Positions 21,175 through 32,664 of a stretch of 64,000 bases of DNA are shown here, piece after piece. A program made the position numbers and the translations under genes. Numbering within the stretch: the stretch's first letter is position 1; each line of letters begins with the position of its first letter. Source of the stretch: Athripsodes cinereus (taxonomy: Eukaryota; Arthropoda; Insecta; Trichoptera; Leptoceridae); the NCBI GenBank assembly GCA_947579605.1, contig OX388306.1:3286001-3350000 (forward strand). Direction: 5' to 3'. Below the pieces are notes generated by a model. That model was given only the letters and a program-made list of their open reading frames with translations. It ran no database searches and was not told the DNA's origin.

Positions 21175-21870
21175 ATTCACTATGTCGGTGTTAGATAAGG
21201 GGAATTCTGCAACGAAATAAAAAAAATCCCTTACTTTTATTATGTTTTCCATTGAGAGAGACTTCTTTCGTCTAGTAAGGACATTAATAAGCTTGTTTTA
21301 TTTTTTTATTAAAGATTGACAATATCCTTTAAAGACGAAAGACGTCTTTCTCAATAAAGATGGTAGAATTTTTTTTTACTAATTTCGTTATGTTCAAGTA
21401 AATGTTAACAATGTTTAAGTTAATCATGTTATATTAAGTAAATCTATCGATTTGTGTTGATTTCACATATATTTACTGTGTCGGTGTTTAGGTAGTAGGT
21501 GCAATACCATAATGAAATTAAAAACAAATGATTTTTTCTAGTACCTACATTTTTTCTATTTTTTTTATATGCAGTTAATTCCATTTTACATAATAAATTG
21601 TGATGAGAATTTGTGTTTTAAGATAAAAGTAATGTTAAGTTGGTAGTAAAATTTTGTAGGAGTAAGTTTTTTGTTGTTATATTTCAGGAAAAATACTAAG
21701 ATAAAATAAAACATGTTTTTTCATGAAAGAGACGTCTTATACCTAAGGGCATTGCAAATCTTGATTTTAATTTTATAAAAAGATTGACAGTGTCCTTATA
21801 CCTAAGACGAAAAACCTCTCTCCTGTAAAAAACATAATAGTAGAAAAAACTGTTGTTCTTTAATTTCATA
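21175..21870. repeat. Two diverged copies of a foldback-containing unit
   Basis: Copy one (21,175-21,400) and copy two (21,465-21,870) each begin with CACTATGTCGGTGTT or TACTGTGTCGGTGTT. Each then has a hairpin built on GAGAGAGACTTCTTTCGTC or GAAAGAGACGTCTTATACC, with the shared loop AAAGATTGACAGTGTCC. Each closes near a GTAGAA string. Tandem duplication of a MITE-like unit is the simplest reading. Confidence 0.6.
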
Positions 21871-22475
21871 ATTGATTTTAATTTTTTTTTGTACATCTTT
21901 TTATGAATTGTCCGGCCGAATAATTAGCTCCTTACAAGCTTTTGGTCGAAATAAACTATACCGTGTAAATCGAATACTACCGGTTTTTTACCGGATATAT
22001 AAGTTTCATCTCTATTGTTGACATTTTTAGTTTTTTTTATGATTTTCTGTGAAATAAAGAAAAAAAACGGCAAAATATGGTTAGGAAAACTGACATGTTC
22101 ACTTTGAAGGATTTTATTCAATTACTTCGAATGGTTTCATCCCTATAAAATAAATTGCTGAAATATTTTATAAGTCATATTATTCCCTTTAATATACAGC
22201 CGTTAAGTATTTTATTTCATGTCAGAAAATATTACCTATAGTAGGTACTTACGTAGTATTTTGTTGAATTATATTATCCCATTTTCATCACACACCGTAA
22301 TAGAATAGGTTTTTCACCCTTTTGTGCGAATTTTCGAGTGATTTACAAAGACAGGGGTAAGTATTTGCAAAAATAATATTCATATGAAATGTATTTCAAA
22401 GTAGCACACTATTATGCATATTTGCTTTAAAAAAATTATCGTAAATAAGTTCTATTCCACCAGACCAAAAATCCT
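21871..22475. other. No gene recognised
   Basis: AT-rich DNA without recognised features. Confidence 0.4.
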
Positions 22476-22479
22476 TCTT

Positions 22480-22795
22480 AGAACCACCGAAATGAAAACT
22501 CTACGACCCATCGCAGGTGTAAGTCTTCGTGACAGAATAAGAAATTCAGAAATAAGAAGATTCTGTAATGTCGAAGATGTTGTACGATGGGGCAGAACAA
22601 GAAGACGTTTCTGGAGAGATCATGTGGGGAGGGCGAGCTCAGATCAAGTGGTCTGAATAGCAGCAGATGAACGCATGACAGGAAACAGACCCCCAGGAAG
22701 ACTACCTAAACGACAGTTGGACATCCACCTCCCAGGAGCCTAGGCTTCGAGAATCACAGAACATAGTCCTAACTGATGCAAAAGAAGAAGAAGAA
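22480..22795 (+). mobile_element. LINE C-terminal fragment (second RTE-like family)
   Basis: The plus strand encodes TEMKTLRPIAGVSLRDRIRN, then CNVEDVVRWGRTRRRFWRDH, then pieces in shifted frames for ADERMTGNRPPGR and a GAAGAAGAAGAAG tail. It is the part after the polymerase domain. A sibling copy is at 39,283. Frameshifts make it inactive. Confidence 0.65.
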
Positions 22796-22934
22796 GTTCT
22801 ATTAATTATATTTTTTTCTTTTTAAAGATTATTTCAATTTATCAAACTTTATTTATTTACACCTATTTATTAGAAACTATATCTATTTTCATATGTTTTA
22901 TTATTATCTTATTTTTTTTATTCATGTTTTTTAA

Positions 22935-23085
22935 GATCCACACTGGCTTAAAGTTAAACAAGGAGTAGAGTTAAAGATCATATTATTGACTGTGTTCAAG
23001 GCAATTCATGGCATGGTTCCGGTGTAACTACATCTCGGAGTTCTTTCTGCATTTCGGAGGAGGCAATGGAAAAGCAAAAATATAA
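22935..23085 (+). mobile_element. LINE fragment (L2/CR1- or Jockey-like)
   Basis: HWLKVKQGVELKIILLTVFK then AIHGMVPV, a stop, and LHLGVLSAFRRRQW resembles the HWLPVKQRI-x-KI, KAIHG-x-AP and YL-x-x-L motifs near the C-terminus of LINE reverse transcriptases. Short and decayed. Confidence 0.5.
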
Positions 23086-25406
23086 CTTTTTTTTAAATAT
23101 CTTATGATATCTATGAATTATTTACTATACTTTTATGTGGAATCGGAAACGACTTTTTTTGTTTGTTTTGTATTTTTTTTTTTAATTTTTTATATGTCTT
23201 CAATCTTCACTCATGTTCTTGGTTCGATGTGTTGTGAGAAAAAAAAATTAATAAATAAGTACCTAGGTAGGTTTACGAAATTTCGGATATTTAATTCATT
23301 GTAAAATTTACAAAGATGTTTAATATTTTTTTAACGATGTAAAGATTATTTTTCTAATAAAAATGTAAGCTTATAAATATACAAGCATAGGTAGATAGGT
23401 TCGTTAGAAATGTTTTGATAATAGCTAATTTACTGAAAGAATCTTTCATAATTTCTTGAATATTTCATTGTTTAGGAAGAAATTTTGTAGATTTAATATA
23501 ATTACAAACGAATAATAAAAAAGAAAAAATGGACTTTGATAAAAAGAATAAACGCGTTGATACTGAATATTTATGATTTGGAAGAAAATCAAACAATACA
23601 ATTTCATGATTTACTCTTGATGAATTCTTTCTTGAATATTATTTAAATATATTATAAAATTCTTATAATATTTGTGCTGAAAAATTGATTCAGTTCTCTC
23701 TAACTCTCTTTCGCGATTTTCCGCATTGCTGATTGACCTGTTATTCAGTAAAAAAATCAATCTCTGCATGAATAATGATATTGTTGTCTATGGATTTGGT
23801 GTGACTATAAAAATTGTAATGCTTTGTGCCTATGTTGATTATTAATATTTATTTGTAGTTTTTAATTTTTTATTTAGTAGATAAAAGACAAAAATCGTTA
23901 ACATAAATAATATACTAATTTGTGGTTAACAATTAAATTTACTTCTCACAGTTACAATGCTGGCATAACGTCGTAGCATATTTACAATGAGGTAAGTTGA
24001 TTTATAGGTTTTGACATTTCTAGCATAAACTACTTATAATGACATCATAACCATTTTATAAAGCACTTCTTACCGTCAAATATTAAAATTTAATGTTTTA
24101 AAAATAATATCACATGCCAATTTAACGTCCAAACAACAATTTTAATGCCCTAATGAACAGTTTTTAAATAGTATGCCTAAATAAAAATGTTCGCACATAT
24201 TTCATTTTGAATATGGAACGATGATAAGCACAATAGATAATCTTCACAGAAAAATGCAAAGCAAAGTTTCTTTCTCCTGTTTCAAGACGTTAAAAATCAA
24301 AATATTATGAACATTTTAGAAATTTCCCAAATATTTTTTTTATTTTCATTTTCCCTTTTTTATAAAGCACGCTATTTTTTTCATTCCGCAACGCAAATCT
24401 CATGTAATATTTTGGGGCAAACAAATGCGATAATAAAATTTGCATAGAATTTAGATTCGCATAATCCAACCATATTCTACACTCCCGAAATTTTTGGTGC
24501 CGCGAATTCAATATCGGTTAATAAGCTTTTGATAGGCTTCGTTCTAATCGCGTCCTTTATCAAATATCCTTTAACAAAATGGGAAAAAGCAAAACATATT
24601 TTTTTGTTCAATATCATATTGATTTTTCGTAAAATACGCATATACCTTCGGCAAGTTCAATAAAAATGGAATAGTTCCCTTAACTTTTTACGGAAAAGCT
24701 TCTAGTAGCATGCATACGAGATAGTAACTCATAGGTAAGAAATAAAATCTTGACATTTTGGACTTCAAATAAAAGGGACTAAATCTTTATGAAGCAAGAA
24801 GGAGATATAAAGTTGTAGACTAGGCGAATGTAGAGTGCTTCAGAAAGAAGCTGAAAACGGGTGATAGGCGAACAATGGGGTGCCTTTAAGATCATGTTAT
24901 GCGAAAACGACACTTTACAAATTGCTTTTTATGTAAAGTATAGTTTAAACTTATTACTAATAATTATTTTTAAATTTAATATATGAATCAGACCATCTCC
25001 TAGAAATGAAATAGCCTGTCATGTTGAGTAAGACTTTTATGAGTTTCGCTCTTAAATTATATTGCAATAAAAATGAAAACATTAAGGATGGTTGGCATAC
25101 CTCTTCATTGAATTTGAAATGTAATTTTTTTTTAAATATGTATTTTTTCGGTTATTTCTTAATTACACATAAAACAACAAAATGTATATTTGCATATTAA
25201 TATTAAAATACATTTTATTGAAACGAAAAATATAAAATTATATTATAATCTATGAAAAACCATAATGGATTTAACTATGTATTTCATTCAGTATTGAAAT
25301 ATTGTCCAAATAAGAATTTTTCGAATGTTTCGTGATTAAAATTGTGGAAAAAAAAGACATTACTTACTTCATTACTTCAGCACTCAGCAGCGAGGTATAC
25401 CATACA
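23086..25406. other. No gene recognised (2.3 kb)
   Basis: Very AT-rich DNA with homopolymer runs. The short open frames (for example 24,305-24,511) lack domains and codon bias. Nothing was recognised. Confidence 0.45.
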
Positions 25407-25830
25407 CTAATTAATATTGAAAAAATGACTTATTTCGCGAATATTTTCTGCTAGCTTTCTTCTCTCCACTGCTGGATATAGCCTCTTCAAAATTTTTCCA
25501 CACTTTCCTATCTCGACAAACACAATACCACTGTTTTTTCTATCATCTGGACAATATCTTAAACCTATCATTTTTGGGGCTTTTATACGCTTCTCTTGTC
25601 CTTCCACGGCCTCCATTCGAGAATTCTGGAAGTACATCAGTTATACTCTTTTCTTACCACATGACCAGCCCATTGCCATTTTAGCTTGGAGACTTTATCA
25701 AAAACGTCAACGCCTTTTGTCTTTTGTCGAATGGTTTTATTTCTTATTTTGTCTCTCAAGCGAACACCCAGCATTTGTCTCTCTATGCAACGCTGTACAT
25801 ACCTCACTCAGTTTTCGTTTGCTCGCAAGT
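25407..25830 (-). mobile_element. Degenerate LINE reverse-transcriptase C-terminal fragment
   Basis: The minus strand reads CIERQMLGVRLRDKIRNKT, IRQKTKGVDVFDKVSKLK, WQWAGHVVR, then SVKAPKMIGLRYCPDD in shifted frames. The ER-x-MLGV-x-LRD-x-IRN and W-x-WAGHV-x-R order is that of a third LINE family in this window. The stop and frameshifts show decay. Confidence 0.6.
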
Positions 25831-26585
25831 GTTAGGGGGGAGGGATTTCGCGAATATCCCTTTTTAATTAGTACATAATGTTACAAATATGAGGTCAAAA
25901 AGTGAAATTATCGTAGATCGCTTCAACCAAGGAAGGAAGATCAATTCACCTTATTTTGTAGTTTCTTAGACGGGAGTGGAACCTGCAACTTGTCTTTTCG
26001 TGAGATGTGCTTTATCCAACAGGTGTGAACAAAGCACAAAATGCGATGAATGTGTTGAATTAATACAAGATGACCTATGTAAGTTACATGCAATTGATTC
26101 AGTGGCTATCCTATTTGGGGGTGATGTCGTGATGGCATAGATAAATGGACCCAAAATTATTGTTAAATATAAAAATAAATTTATGTATTGTTTCTTATAC
26201 ACTACATTGAAAAGATTAGTATATAAACCTTTTATCTACCCTGCAAGTGATTCAGTGGCATTAGGGGATGATAATATAAATAAATTTTATTTCCTACAAA
26301 CACAGAGGGTCCCACTATCTGAACATCTGCACATTTATAAAAAGAATATAAACAAACAGGAATACAGAAGGTACTTTGTAATAAAAAAAGTCCACCCTCT
26401 TGATAAAGTCATCACTAAAATGTATTGTTCTATAGAGATAATTTTATTATGTCTGGTTGAGATACAGCAATAACTTGTTCTGTGAAGAATTTTTTTTATT
26501 AAACAGTAAAAAATTTTTTTTTGAACATTTGAAGAAGACAACTTTTTTCATATTTTATTGTAATATAAATCTTTCTTTTGAATTA
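25831..26585. other. No gene; possible SINE C scrap at 26,095-26,145
   Basis: AGTGGCTATCCTATTTGGGG followed by GTCGTGATGGCATAG resembles the SINE C end. The remainder is AT-rich without recognised features. Confidence 0.35.
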
Positions 26586-26589
26586 ACTA

Positions 26590-26835
26590 ACATAACATAC
26601 AAAGACAATTCACACAGATTGAGCTTGTCCCAAACTTAGATGAATCTTGTACTATGGGCACTAACGCGACAATACACACATATACAATGCACTTCATACA
26701 TATAGGTACATGTAACACCCAGACCCAGGACAATTTGAAAAAGGTCATTCTTCACCTTGCCCTGGCCGGGAAACGAACCCGGGACCTCGTGACTCTAAGG
26801 CAAGAGCGTTACCTCCGCGCCACACCGGCCGACTG
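26590..26835 (-). mobile_element. tRNA-derived SINE, family B, near full length
   Basis: On the minus strand it has a head beginning GTCGGCCGGTGTGGCGCGG, an A box, and B box GGTTCGTTTCC. The GGTCTGGGTGTTACATGTA body follows, ending near GTGTGAATTGTCTTTGTATG. It agrees along its length with the copy at 59,468. Confidence 0.85.
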
Positions 26836-28080
26836 AAACCAAAAGATTAGATTACAATGATTGAAACCAAAAATATCCTTAAACAACGAAAGATGTGTCT
26901 GTTTTATAATCTGTAAGTAGAATAAATACTTGAAAATTGGTTTGAAACTATTAGTAGGTAGCAACTTCAAGATAAAACGCATAAAAAAATTCAAACATGG
27001 AAGAAAGTTTTGGTTTCATCTGATATACTCGAATGATATGTTGAAGTCTTTATATTTCCGTTCTGAATTTAAAAATAAAAAATATGATATCGTTCCAAAA
27101 ACAAACAGCAACAAAAAGCTATATTGTGAGTAAATTGTTTTGGAAAAGTCATCACCCTTACATACAAGACCTTTTTAAAACTTTTTGTTTTGTTTTTATG
27201 TATTTAGTAGAGTAAATGATATTCTATTTAAAAAAATTGTAACCGTTATTAGCTGTTCTTTCATTTGCAAAGTTTTTGATAGCCTGGATGATCCTCTTTC
27301 AGAATACATCGTTCATAAAAAAACGATATTAGAGCATTAAGAAAGTCACGGGAAGATTGGATTAGAACTACTTTGAATGAATAAGGGCTAGGATTTTATT
27401 TTATGATGATTTGTTATGTCATATTTTATTATGTTTTGTCGTGCACTATTTTTATTATGTTATTTTACAGTATCTCAAGGTAAGTGGTCTGACGTCAAAA
27501 TTGATACCAGAGTTAATATGTATTAAAATTCATGTTTAATTGTTTTATTGAATTTGTGATTTTTGTTTTTCTTTTTTGATAGTTGAAATATATATTTCAG
27601 GTGATTTATGATTGCGTTTTAAAAATTCACAACGTAGGTACTGGGTAAAAATCTACGAAAATAGTTAATAGATAAATCTAGACGATCACGAAAGGCCAAA
27701 ATTCGTTGATTAATTTAATTAGGAACGCGATATTTCGTACGTATATTTTGCAACAATGCGAAAATTCATACAAATCTTAGCTAGTCGGTTAGGGTTGTCA
27801 ATTCTAGTTTGGGAATCAATTATTACAGTAGGTACGGTTTAGAAGCTAGGATGTTGCAAATTCGGAGCTTAGAATGGTTTAGAATAGGTAGGGTCATCAC
27901 ATTTTTTTTGTTATCGGATAACATTAACTGTATAATAAATAAATTAAAGAAAGAGTAAGTAATCGTGGCTAAAGCGAGCAAAAAGGAAAGGAAGAGATTA
28001 ATGCTCAAAAAAAGATCACAAGTAGGTAGTTATTAGTTATAAAAAAATATAAACATGTCATTTACAGCTTCATTGTCGTA
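26836..28080. other. No gene recognised (1.2 kb)
   Basis: AT-rich DNA. A short piece at 27,300-27,385 faintly resembles a LINE end but is too decayed to assign. Confidence 0.4.
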
Positions 28081-28085
28081 GGCCT

Positions 28086-28156
28086 AACTGCCTGAAACCG
28101 ATTACCAGCGGTTCTAAGACAGAACCAGTTGTTGAAGTTGAAAGCATTACTGTTCA
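28086..28156 (-). repeat. Two-copy dispersed, coding-like repeat (partner at 47,141-47,232)
   Basis: About 39 bases around AACCGATTACYAGCGG and CTAAGACAGAA are shared with 47,141-47,179, with about four mismatches, and similarity continues weakly. In the minus-strand frame both copies encode an FCLR-x-A-x-NRF motif. The parent family is not recognised. Confidence 0.5.
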
Positions 28157-28811
28157 GGAGAATCACGGCGCCCTCCTGAGGGCCACGGATCATTAAACAG
28201 CGCCATATACAAGTCGTCCATGGTATCATTTTTATCAGTCAAACTTAATAAAACAGGCATTTCTTCCAACCAACCCTATTAACAAATATATAGCAGACTT
28301 TAAAGATAATTCATTCCAATCGATGTTGTCAACTAGCTATAACATTATCACTCGTTATACTCGTAATATTATTGTTTGTAAAGGGTAGAAAATAGGTCAG
28401 ACGGAGAAATCCAATTATAATAGAGAATCGTATAAAGTGGGAATTGACCAAAAACCATAACTATGTACTACAAACATGTCACCAATGTTACTGAAAACAT
28501 GACAAGATACATATAATATTATTAAGCATGTATTGTAAACCCTCCTACAAATATATATACAAGAGATGCAACGAATATTCGACAACTATTCGGTATTCTG
28601 CTTATTCGGCAACATTTTAACTATTTAGAAGTTTTAGTTAATTATCTCTGCCGAATAGTTTGAATGTAAAACTAAAAGGAACTAAAAGCTTGTACCTACA
28701 TAGATTATTGCTATTTCATTGTCAGCTGTAGATGCGTAACTTTTTTTTTCATTTATGGAATAGCATCCTACAAGGATGATTTGTGCCAAGCATAACTTTA
28801 TGATTCCTCAA

Positions 28812-29034
28812 ATATCGAATTCTTCTTCTTCTATCAGTGCCGTATCAGGTCCCCCCGACGTTGGCGATCACTCTGGAGAATGCCTCCCTGTCTCGCACTG
28901 TGCGGACCAGCTCTCCCATCCGTGTTATTCCGGTCCATTGCCGTATATTCCGCAGCCACGACATCTGCCTCCTTCCTACTCCACGATGTCCCTCAATCTT
29001 GCCTTCTATTATCAACTGCAGAAGCCGATATTAA
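28812..29034 (-). mobile_element. LINE C-terminal fragment
   Basis: An open minus-strand frame encodes LLQLIIEGKIEGHRGVGRRQ, then MSWLRNIRQWTGITRMGELV and VRDREAFSRVIANVGGT. It ends in a GAAGAAGAAG tail near 28,820. It is the extreme end of a LINE ORF2 and lies in the interior of the 28,562 element. The frame is intact, so it is fairly recent. Confidence 0.7.
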
Positions 29035-29079
29035 TATCTAATTAATTAATTTAATTCGATATGGAGTGAGACAACATAA

Positions 29080-29747
29080 TATTTATATTGTTATTATTAA
29101 TGTTGGAATATAAAAAAATAGAAAAAATGTACCGCTTGCAAGTTTTGTACTTATTATGTCATTACACATATTTCGGAGAGACCCAATTCAATAACCTGCC
29201 ATTAGACGTGAGAAAGACTCCTAGAGGCGACGAGCTTATAAAAATAATAAAGAAGCGCTACAAGCCGGATAGGAAGGGATAACACTTTCAACGACAATTT
29301 TGAGATTCGGACTCATGATGTCATCATTGAGCACTGAATCGCGTAAAAGTGATGTATTTCTATGTATATGTGTGTTTGTGTTAATGTTAATGTTGATGAG
29401 AGGAAAATTGATCCAATTGATTTGAATATTGTTTTGACGTTGTGAATAATTGTATTGGTTTAACTTTGTATTGTGCTGGTAGATTTTGTTGAACGTTTGA
29501 TGAACGTACATGACAACTGAAAGTTTGCTACATATTTGTAACTAATTCTTATATGTGTATTAATATTTCTAGCTGATTCTTATATGTGTGTTAATGTTAT
29601 AATTATTGAAATCCGACCCTCCGCACAAGCATTTAGTTGCTTATGGAGGGAGCATTTTTACTGTGTGTTATATTGTTTTATTATTGTTATATCAATGTAT
29701 ACTGTGTGTTTATGAATAAAAAAAAATAATAAAAAAAAAAATGATGT
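29080..29747 (+). mobile_element. LINE 3' end with short ORF terminus, 3' UTR and poly-A
   Basis: The plus strand encodes FGETQFNNLPLDVRKTPRGD and ends KKRYKPDRKG-stop at 29,282. This resembles the FNNLPL-x-VR C-terminus of Jockey-type LINEs. A ~460-bp 3' UTR follows with a GC-rich stem-loop at 29,617-29,650 (CCCTCC pairing with GGAGGG) and an A-rich tail. Confidence 0.55.
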
Positions 29748-29774
29748 ACCTACCCGAAGATGCGCGGTCGAGAG

Positions 29775-30268
29775 CAGGGATGTTGCGAATATTCGCATCT
29801 GCATCCGCAAATGCGAAGCTTCCGCATGTATTTGGACATCTGCATCCGCATTCGCAATAATCGATTCGGATGTGCATGCGGATGCGGATGCGGATGTAAG
29901 ACAATTTGCGTCAAGAAAGAAATGGGGCGGGGCCGGCGAATGGCGCGTGCCGTTCGCACTTGACATTAACCAATGGGAACGAAAAAATTGGTGACAAGAT
30001 CCGACACGTTTTTATTTTTGCCGGATTAATTTATTTTTGCAAATAACAAAAAAGAAAAAAAATATTTCGCCAAAAAATCCATAATATTATTGTAGCAACA
30101 ATTTCGTCACATATTTGACAGTGGGGCCTACCAATTAAGATAGTTCCTACTTTTTTTCCTATAACATCTTAAACATCCGCATTTGCATCCGCATCCGCGG
30201 ATGCGAGCCTTCAAAAATCCGCATTCACATCCGCGGATGTGTAAAAATCGACATCCGCAACGTCCCTG
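29775..30268. mobile_element. hAT-type MITE rich in ATCCGC repeats
   Basis: The ends are CAGGGATGTTGCG and the complement of CAGGGACGTTGCG (12 of 13 match). The flanks GTCGAGAG (29,767-29,774) and GTTGAGAG (30,269-30,276) form an 8-bp duplication with one mismatch, as expected for hAT. About 120 bp inside each end consist of variants of GCGGAT/ATCCGC in inverted orientation, a probable transposase-binding zone. There is no transposase. Confidence 0.82.
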
Positions 30269-30379
30269 GTTGAGAGTACCGCACGCTTTCACCATTGTTT
30301 TGGCAAATATTCGGTTATTCGTCACATGATCTTGCAAAATATTCGGTATTCGATTAATTATACTATTTGTTGCATCTCT

Positions 30380-31430
30380 AATATTATGTATATAGGTACC
30401 TACAAATGATTGTATTGATATTATATTTCGAAAATGCGAGTCATTTCGAAATGACACCCACTCTAAACTAAACCTACGTAGGTACCTGCTGAACTGTATC
30501 TATTAAATGTATTTGATGCGAATCGTATACAATAATACACTAGTTATTGTTGTGTTTGCTTACCGATTATTTTGGTTTGTATTTTTTTAATTAACGTACG
30601 CATTTACGTCATTGGTCAAAATTCAAAAAGAAGTAAAAAATAATTACTTATTAAACTAATCCATAGTTCGCCGTATCTAGCAATTACAATAAAAACTAAA
30701 AGATGTTTTTAAATCGACTACCACTCCCGATTCCCCCCTCCCACCTTCACTACATCTACCTACACCTGCAAATTACGTTAAAACAAAACCTTTACCAATA
30801 CCTGCACATAACCTTATCTTTAACAGTACCATTAACCCTGCCCACTTTCCCCCTCCCCTTAACAATTCTCTACACAAACATTTTGTCTATGCCATTAGTT
30901 TTAAGTTATTATTACTACAGCTGGATATGTGGTCAAAAAGCTTCTTATTTTAATATAATATCAATCAAGTGAAAGTAAACAGTTTTTTTTTATTACAGTG
31001 TATAACATTTTTTTTAGAATTACGTTATATTTGAATACATTTAATTTCCATTTACTTTCACTTTTGCAAAATCTTCTATTATTGAACGCAAAGTGGAATA
31101 TTAAAAGCTAAATCTAAATTTAAAAGAGTTTTAAATACTTCATATGAAGTTATTCATACAACAGTCGATCAATATAATTATGTCGATTATAATGTTAAAC
31201 TATTTTTATATACATACATATTTGAAAAAGGTATATTGAACACAAAAATAATATTTTATTTTAAATCAGATGATGTTTTTCTTCTATTGCCAAATATTCA
31301 ATACTTAGACGAAAGTTTATTTTTTCTTGTTCATTATTCTTTCTTATCATCCGTAGGCCATTGATTTGGCACTTGGAATCGTCAGACAATTATATAGTTT
31401 TTTTTACAAACGACAAAATAATCATTTTTT
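30380..31430. other. No gene; G-poor pyrimidine-rich stretch at 30,711-30,880
   Basis: No gene was recognised. The plus strand from 30,711 to 30,880 has only about seven G residues and many CCCTCC/CCACTTTCCCC runs, a strong strand asymmetry. The open frame across it encodes only low-complexity residues. Confidence 0.5.
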
Positions 31431-31435
31431 TTTTT

Positions 31436-31545
31436 TTATTACATTAATAAATTAAAAATCTTATACATATTTTCATTGATGGTGCCCAACTAGGTATAAC
31501 CTGTTCTAGGGCAATTACAACAATAGATACAATAAATAAAGAAAT
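31436..31545 (-). mobile_element. Retroposon 3' end (copy 1 of 2)
   Basis: On the minus strand TTGCCCTAGAACAGGTTATA, then TAGTTGGGCACCATCAATGA, lead to an A-rich end. The same block, less diverged, is at 34,288-34,500. The parent is probably a LINE; no protein part is seen. Confidence 0.5.
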
Positions 31546-31736
31546 TTCATTGAATCAAAGTTTTTTCGAGTGTAAAAGGCCCAAAATAACTTCTCGTCAG
31601 TGTATGTAAAATATAAATTGTAATAAGTATACATATGTAAATAAATGAATTGAATCAATGCCAATTAGGCTGAACAGTCCCATTTAGCATTTCGGCGATA
31701 TATTGTTAATGAAAATTAAAATATGTTCATATTAAC

Positions 31737-31824
31737 ATCTTCAGTTTTGTGATGAAGTATGCCACCAGCCTGAATGTCTGGGTTAAAAAAGACAACAGTT
31801 AGTCCGCTGGCTACCCCAACTTAT
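31737..31824 (+). mobile_element. SINE-like family C copy giving rise to the 42-bp array
   Basis: CATCTTCAGTTTTGTGATGA, CCTGAATGTCTGGG and GTCCGCTGGCTACCCCAACT follow the family order. The normal terminal segment (ATATGCCGTGATGGTATAG in other copies) runs straight into the first 42-bp unit, so the array grew from this SINE's tail. Confidence 0.7.
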
Positions 31825-32664
31825 GAGAAATTTCGTGATAGTATGATTGAAATGATTAAATTTAATGAGAAATTTCGTGATAGTATGATTGAAATGATTA
31901 AATTTAATGAGAAATTTCGTGATAGTATGATTGAAATGATTAAATTTAATGAGAAATTTCGTGATAGTATGATTGAAATGATTAAATTTAATGAGAAATT
32001 TCGTGATAGTATGATTGAAATGATTAAATTTAATGAGAAATTTCGTGATAGTATGATTGAAATGATTAAATTTAATGAGAAATTTCGTGATAGTATGATT
32101 GAAATGATTAAATTTAATGAGAAATTTTGTGATAGTATGATTGAAATGATTAAATTTAATGAGAAATTTCGTGATAGTATGATTGAAATGATTAAATTTA
32201 ATGAGAAATTTCGTGATAGTATGATTGAAATGATTAAATTTAATGAGAAATTTCGTGATAGTATGATTGAAATGATTAAATTTAATGAGAAATTTCGTGA
32301 CAGTATGATTGAAATGATTAAATTTAATGAGAAATTTCGTGATAGTATGATTGAAATGATTAAATTTAATGAGAAATTTCGTGATAGTATGATTGAAATG
32401 ATTAAATTTAATGAGAAATTTCGTGATAGTATGATTGAAATGATTAAATTTAATGAGAAATTTCGTGATAGTATGATTGAAATGATTAAATTTAATGAGA
32501 AATTTCGTGACAGTATGATTGAAATGATTAAATTTAATGAGAAATTTCGTGATAGTATGATTGAAATGATTAAATTTAATGAGAAATTTCGTGATAGTAT
32601 GATTGAAATGATTAAATTTAATGAGAAATTTCGTGATAGTATGATTGAAATGATTAAATTTAAT
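31825..32664. repeat. 42-bp tandem array, exactly 20 units
   Basis: There are twenty head-to-tail 42-bp units. Only three substitutions occur in 840 bp: one C-to-T in unit 8 (a CGT-to-TGT change) and the same T-to-C in units 12 and 17. There are no indels. Because 42 is divisible by three and the unit lacks stops in three frames, it is open in one plus frame (repeat EKFRDSMIEMIKFN) and two minus frames. Near-identity means very recent amplification or homogenisation. It is treated as a minisatellite, not a gene. Confidence 0.95.

Larger units (their letters stand above)
28562..30379. mobile_element. Old hAT-like element with AGAGATGCAAC ends, carrying later insertions
   Basis: The inverted ends AGAGATGCAAC (28,562-28,572 and 30,369-30,379) are followed inward by repeated ATTCGG/ATATTCG strings on both sides. 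This layout is seen in hAT MITEs. No clear 8-bp target duplication was found. The interior holds LINE ends (28,812 and 29,080) and the younger hAT MITE at 29,775. Confidence 0.4.

Noticed and set aside
29658..29966. Overlapping open frames of 64-102 codons on both strands
   Set aside because: They come from the ATCCGC hexamer arrays of the hAT MITE, which are open in several frames.
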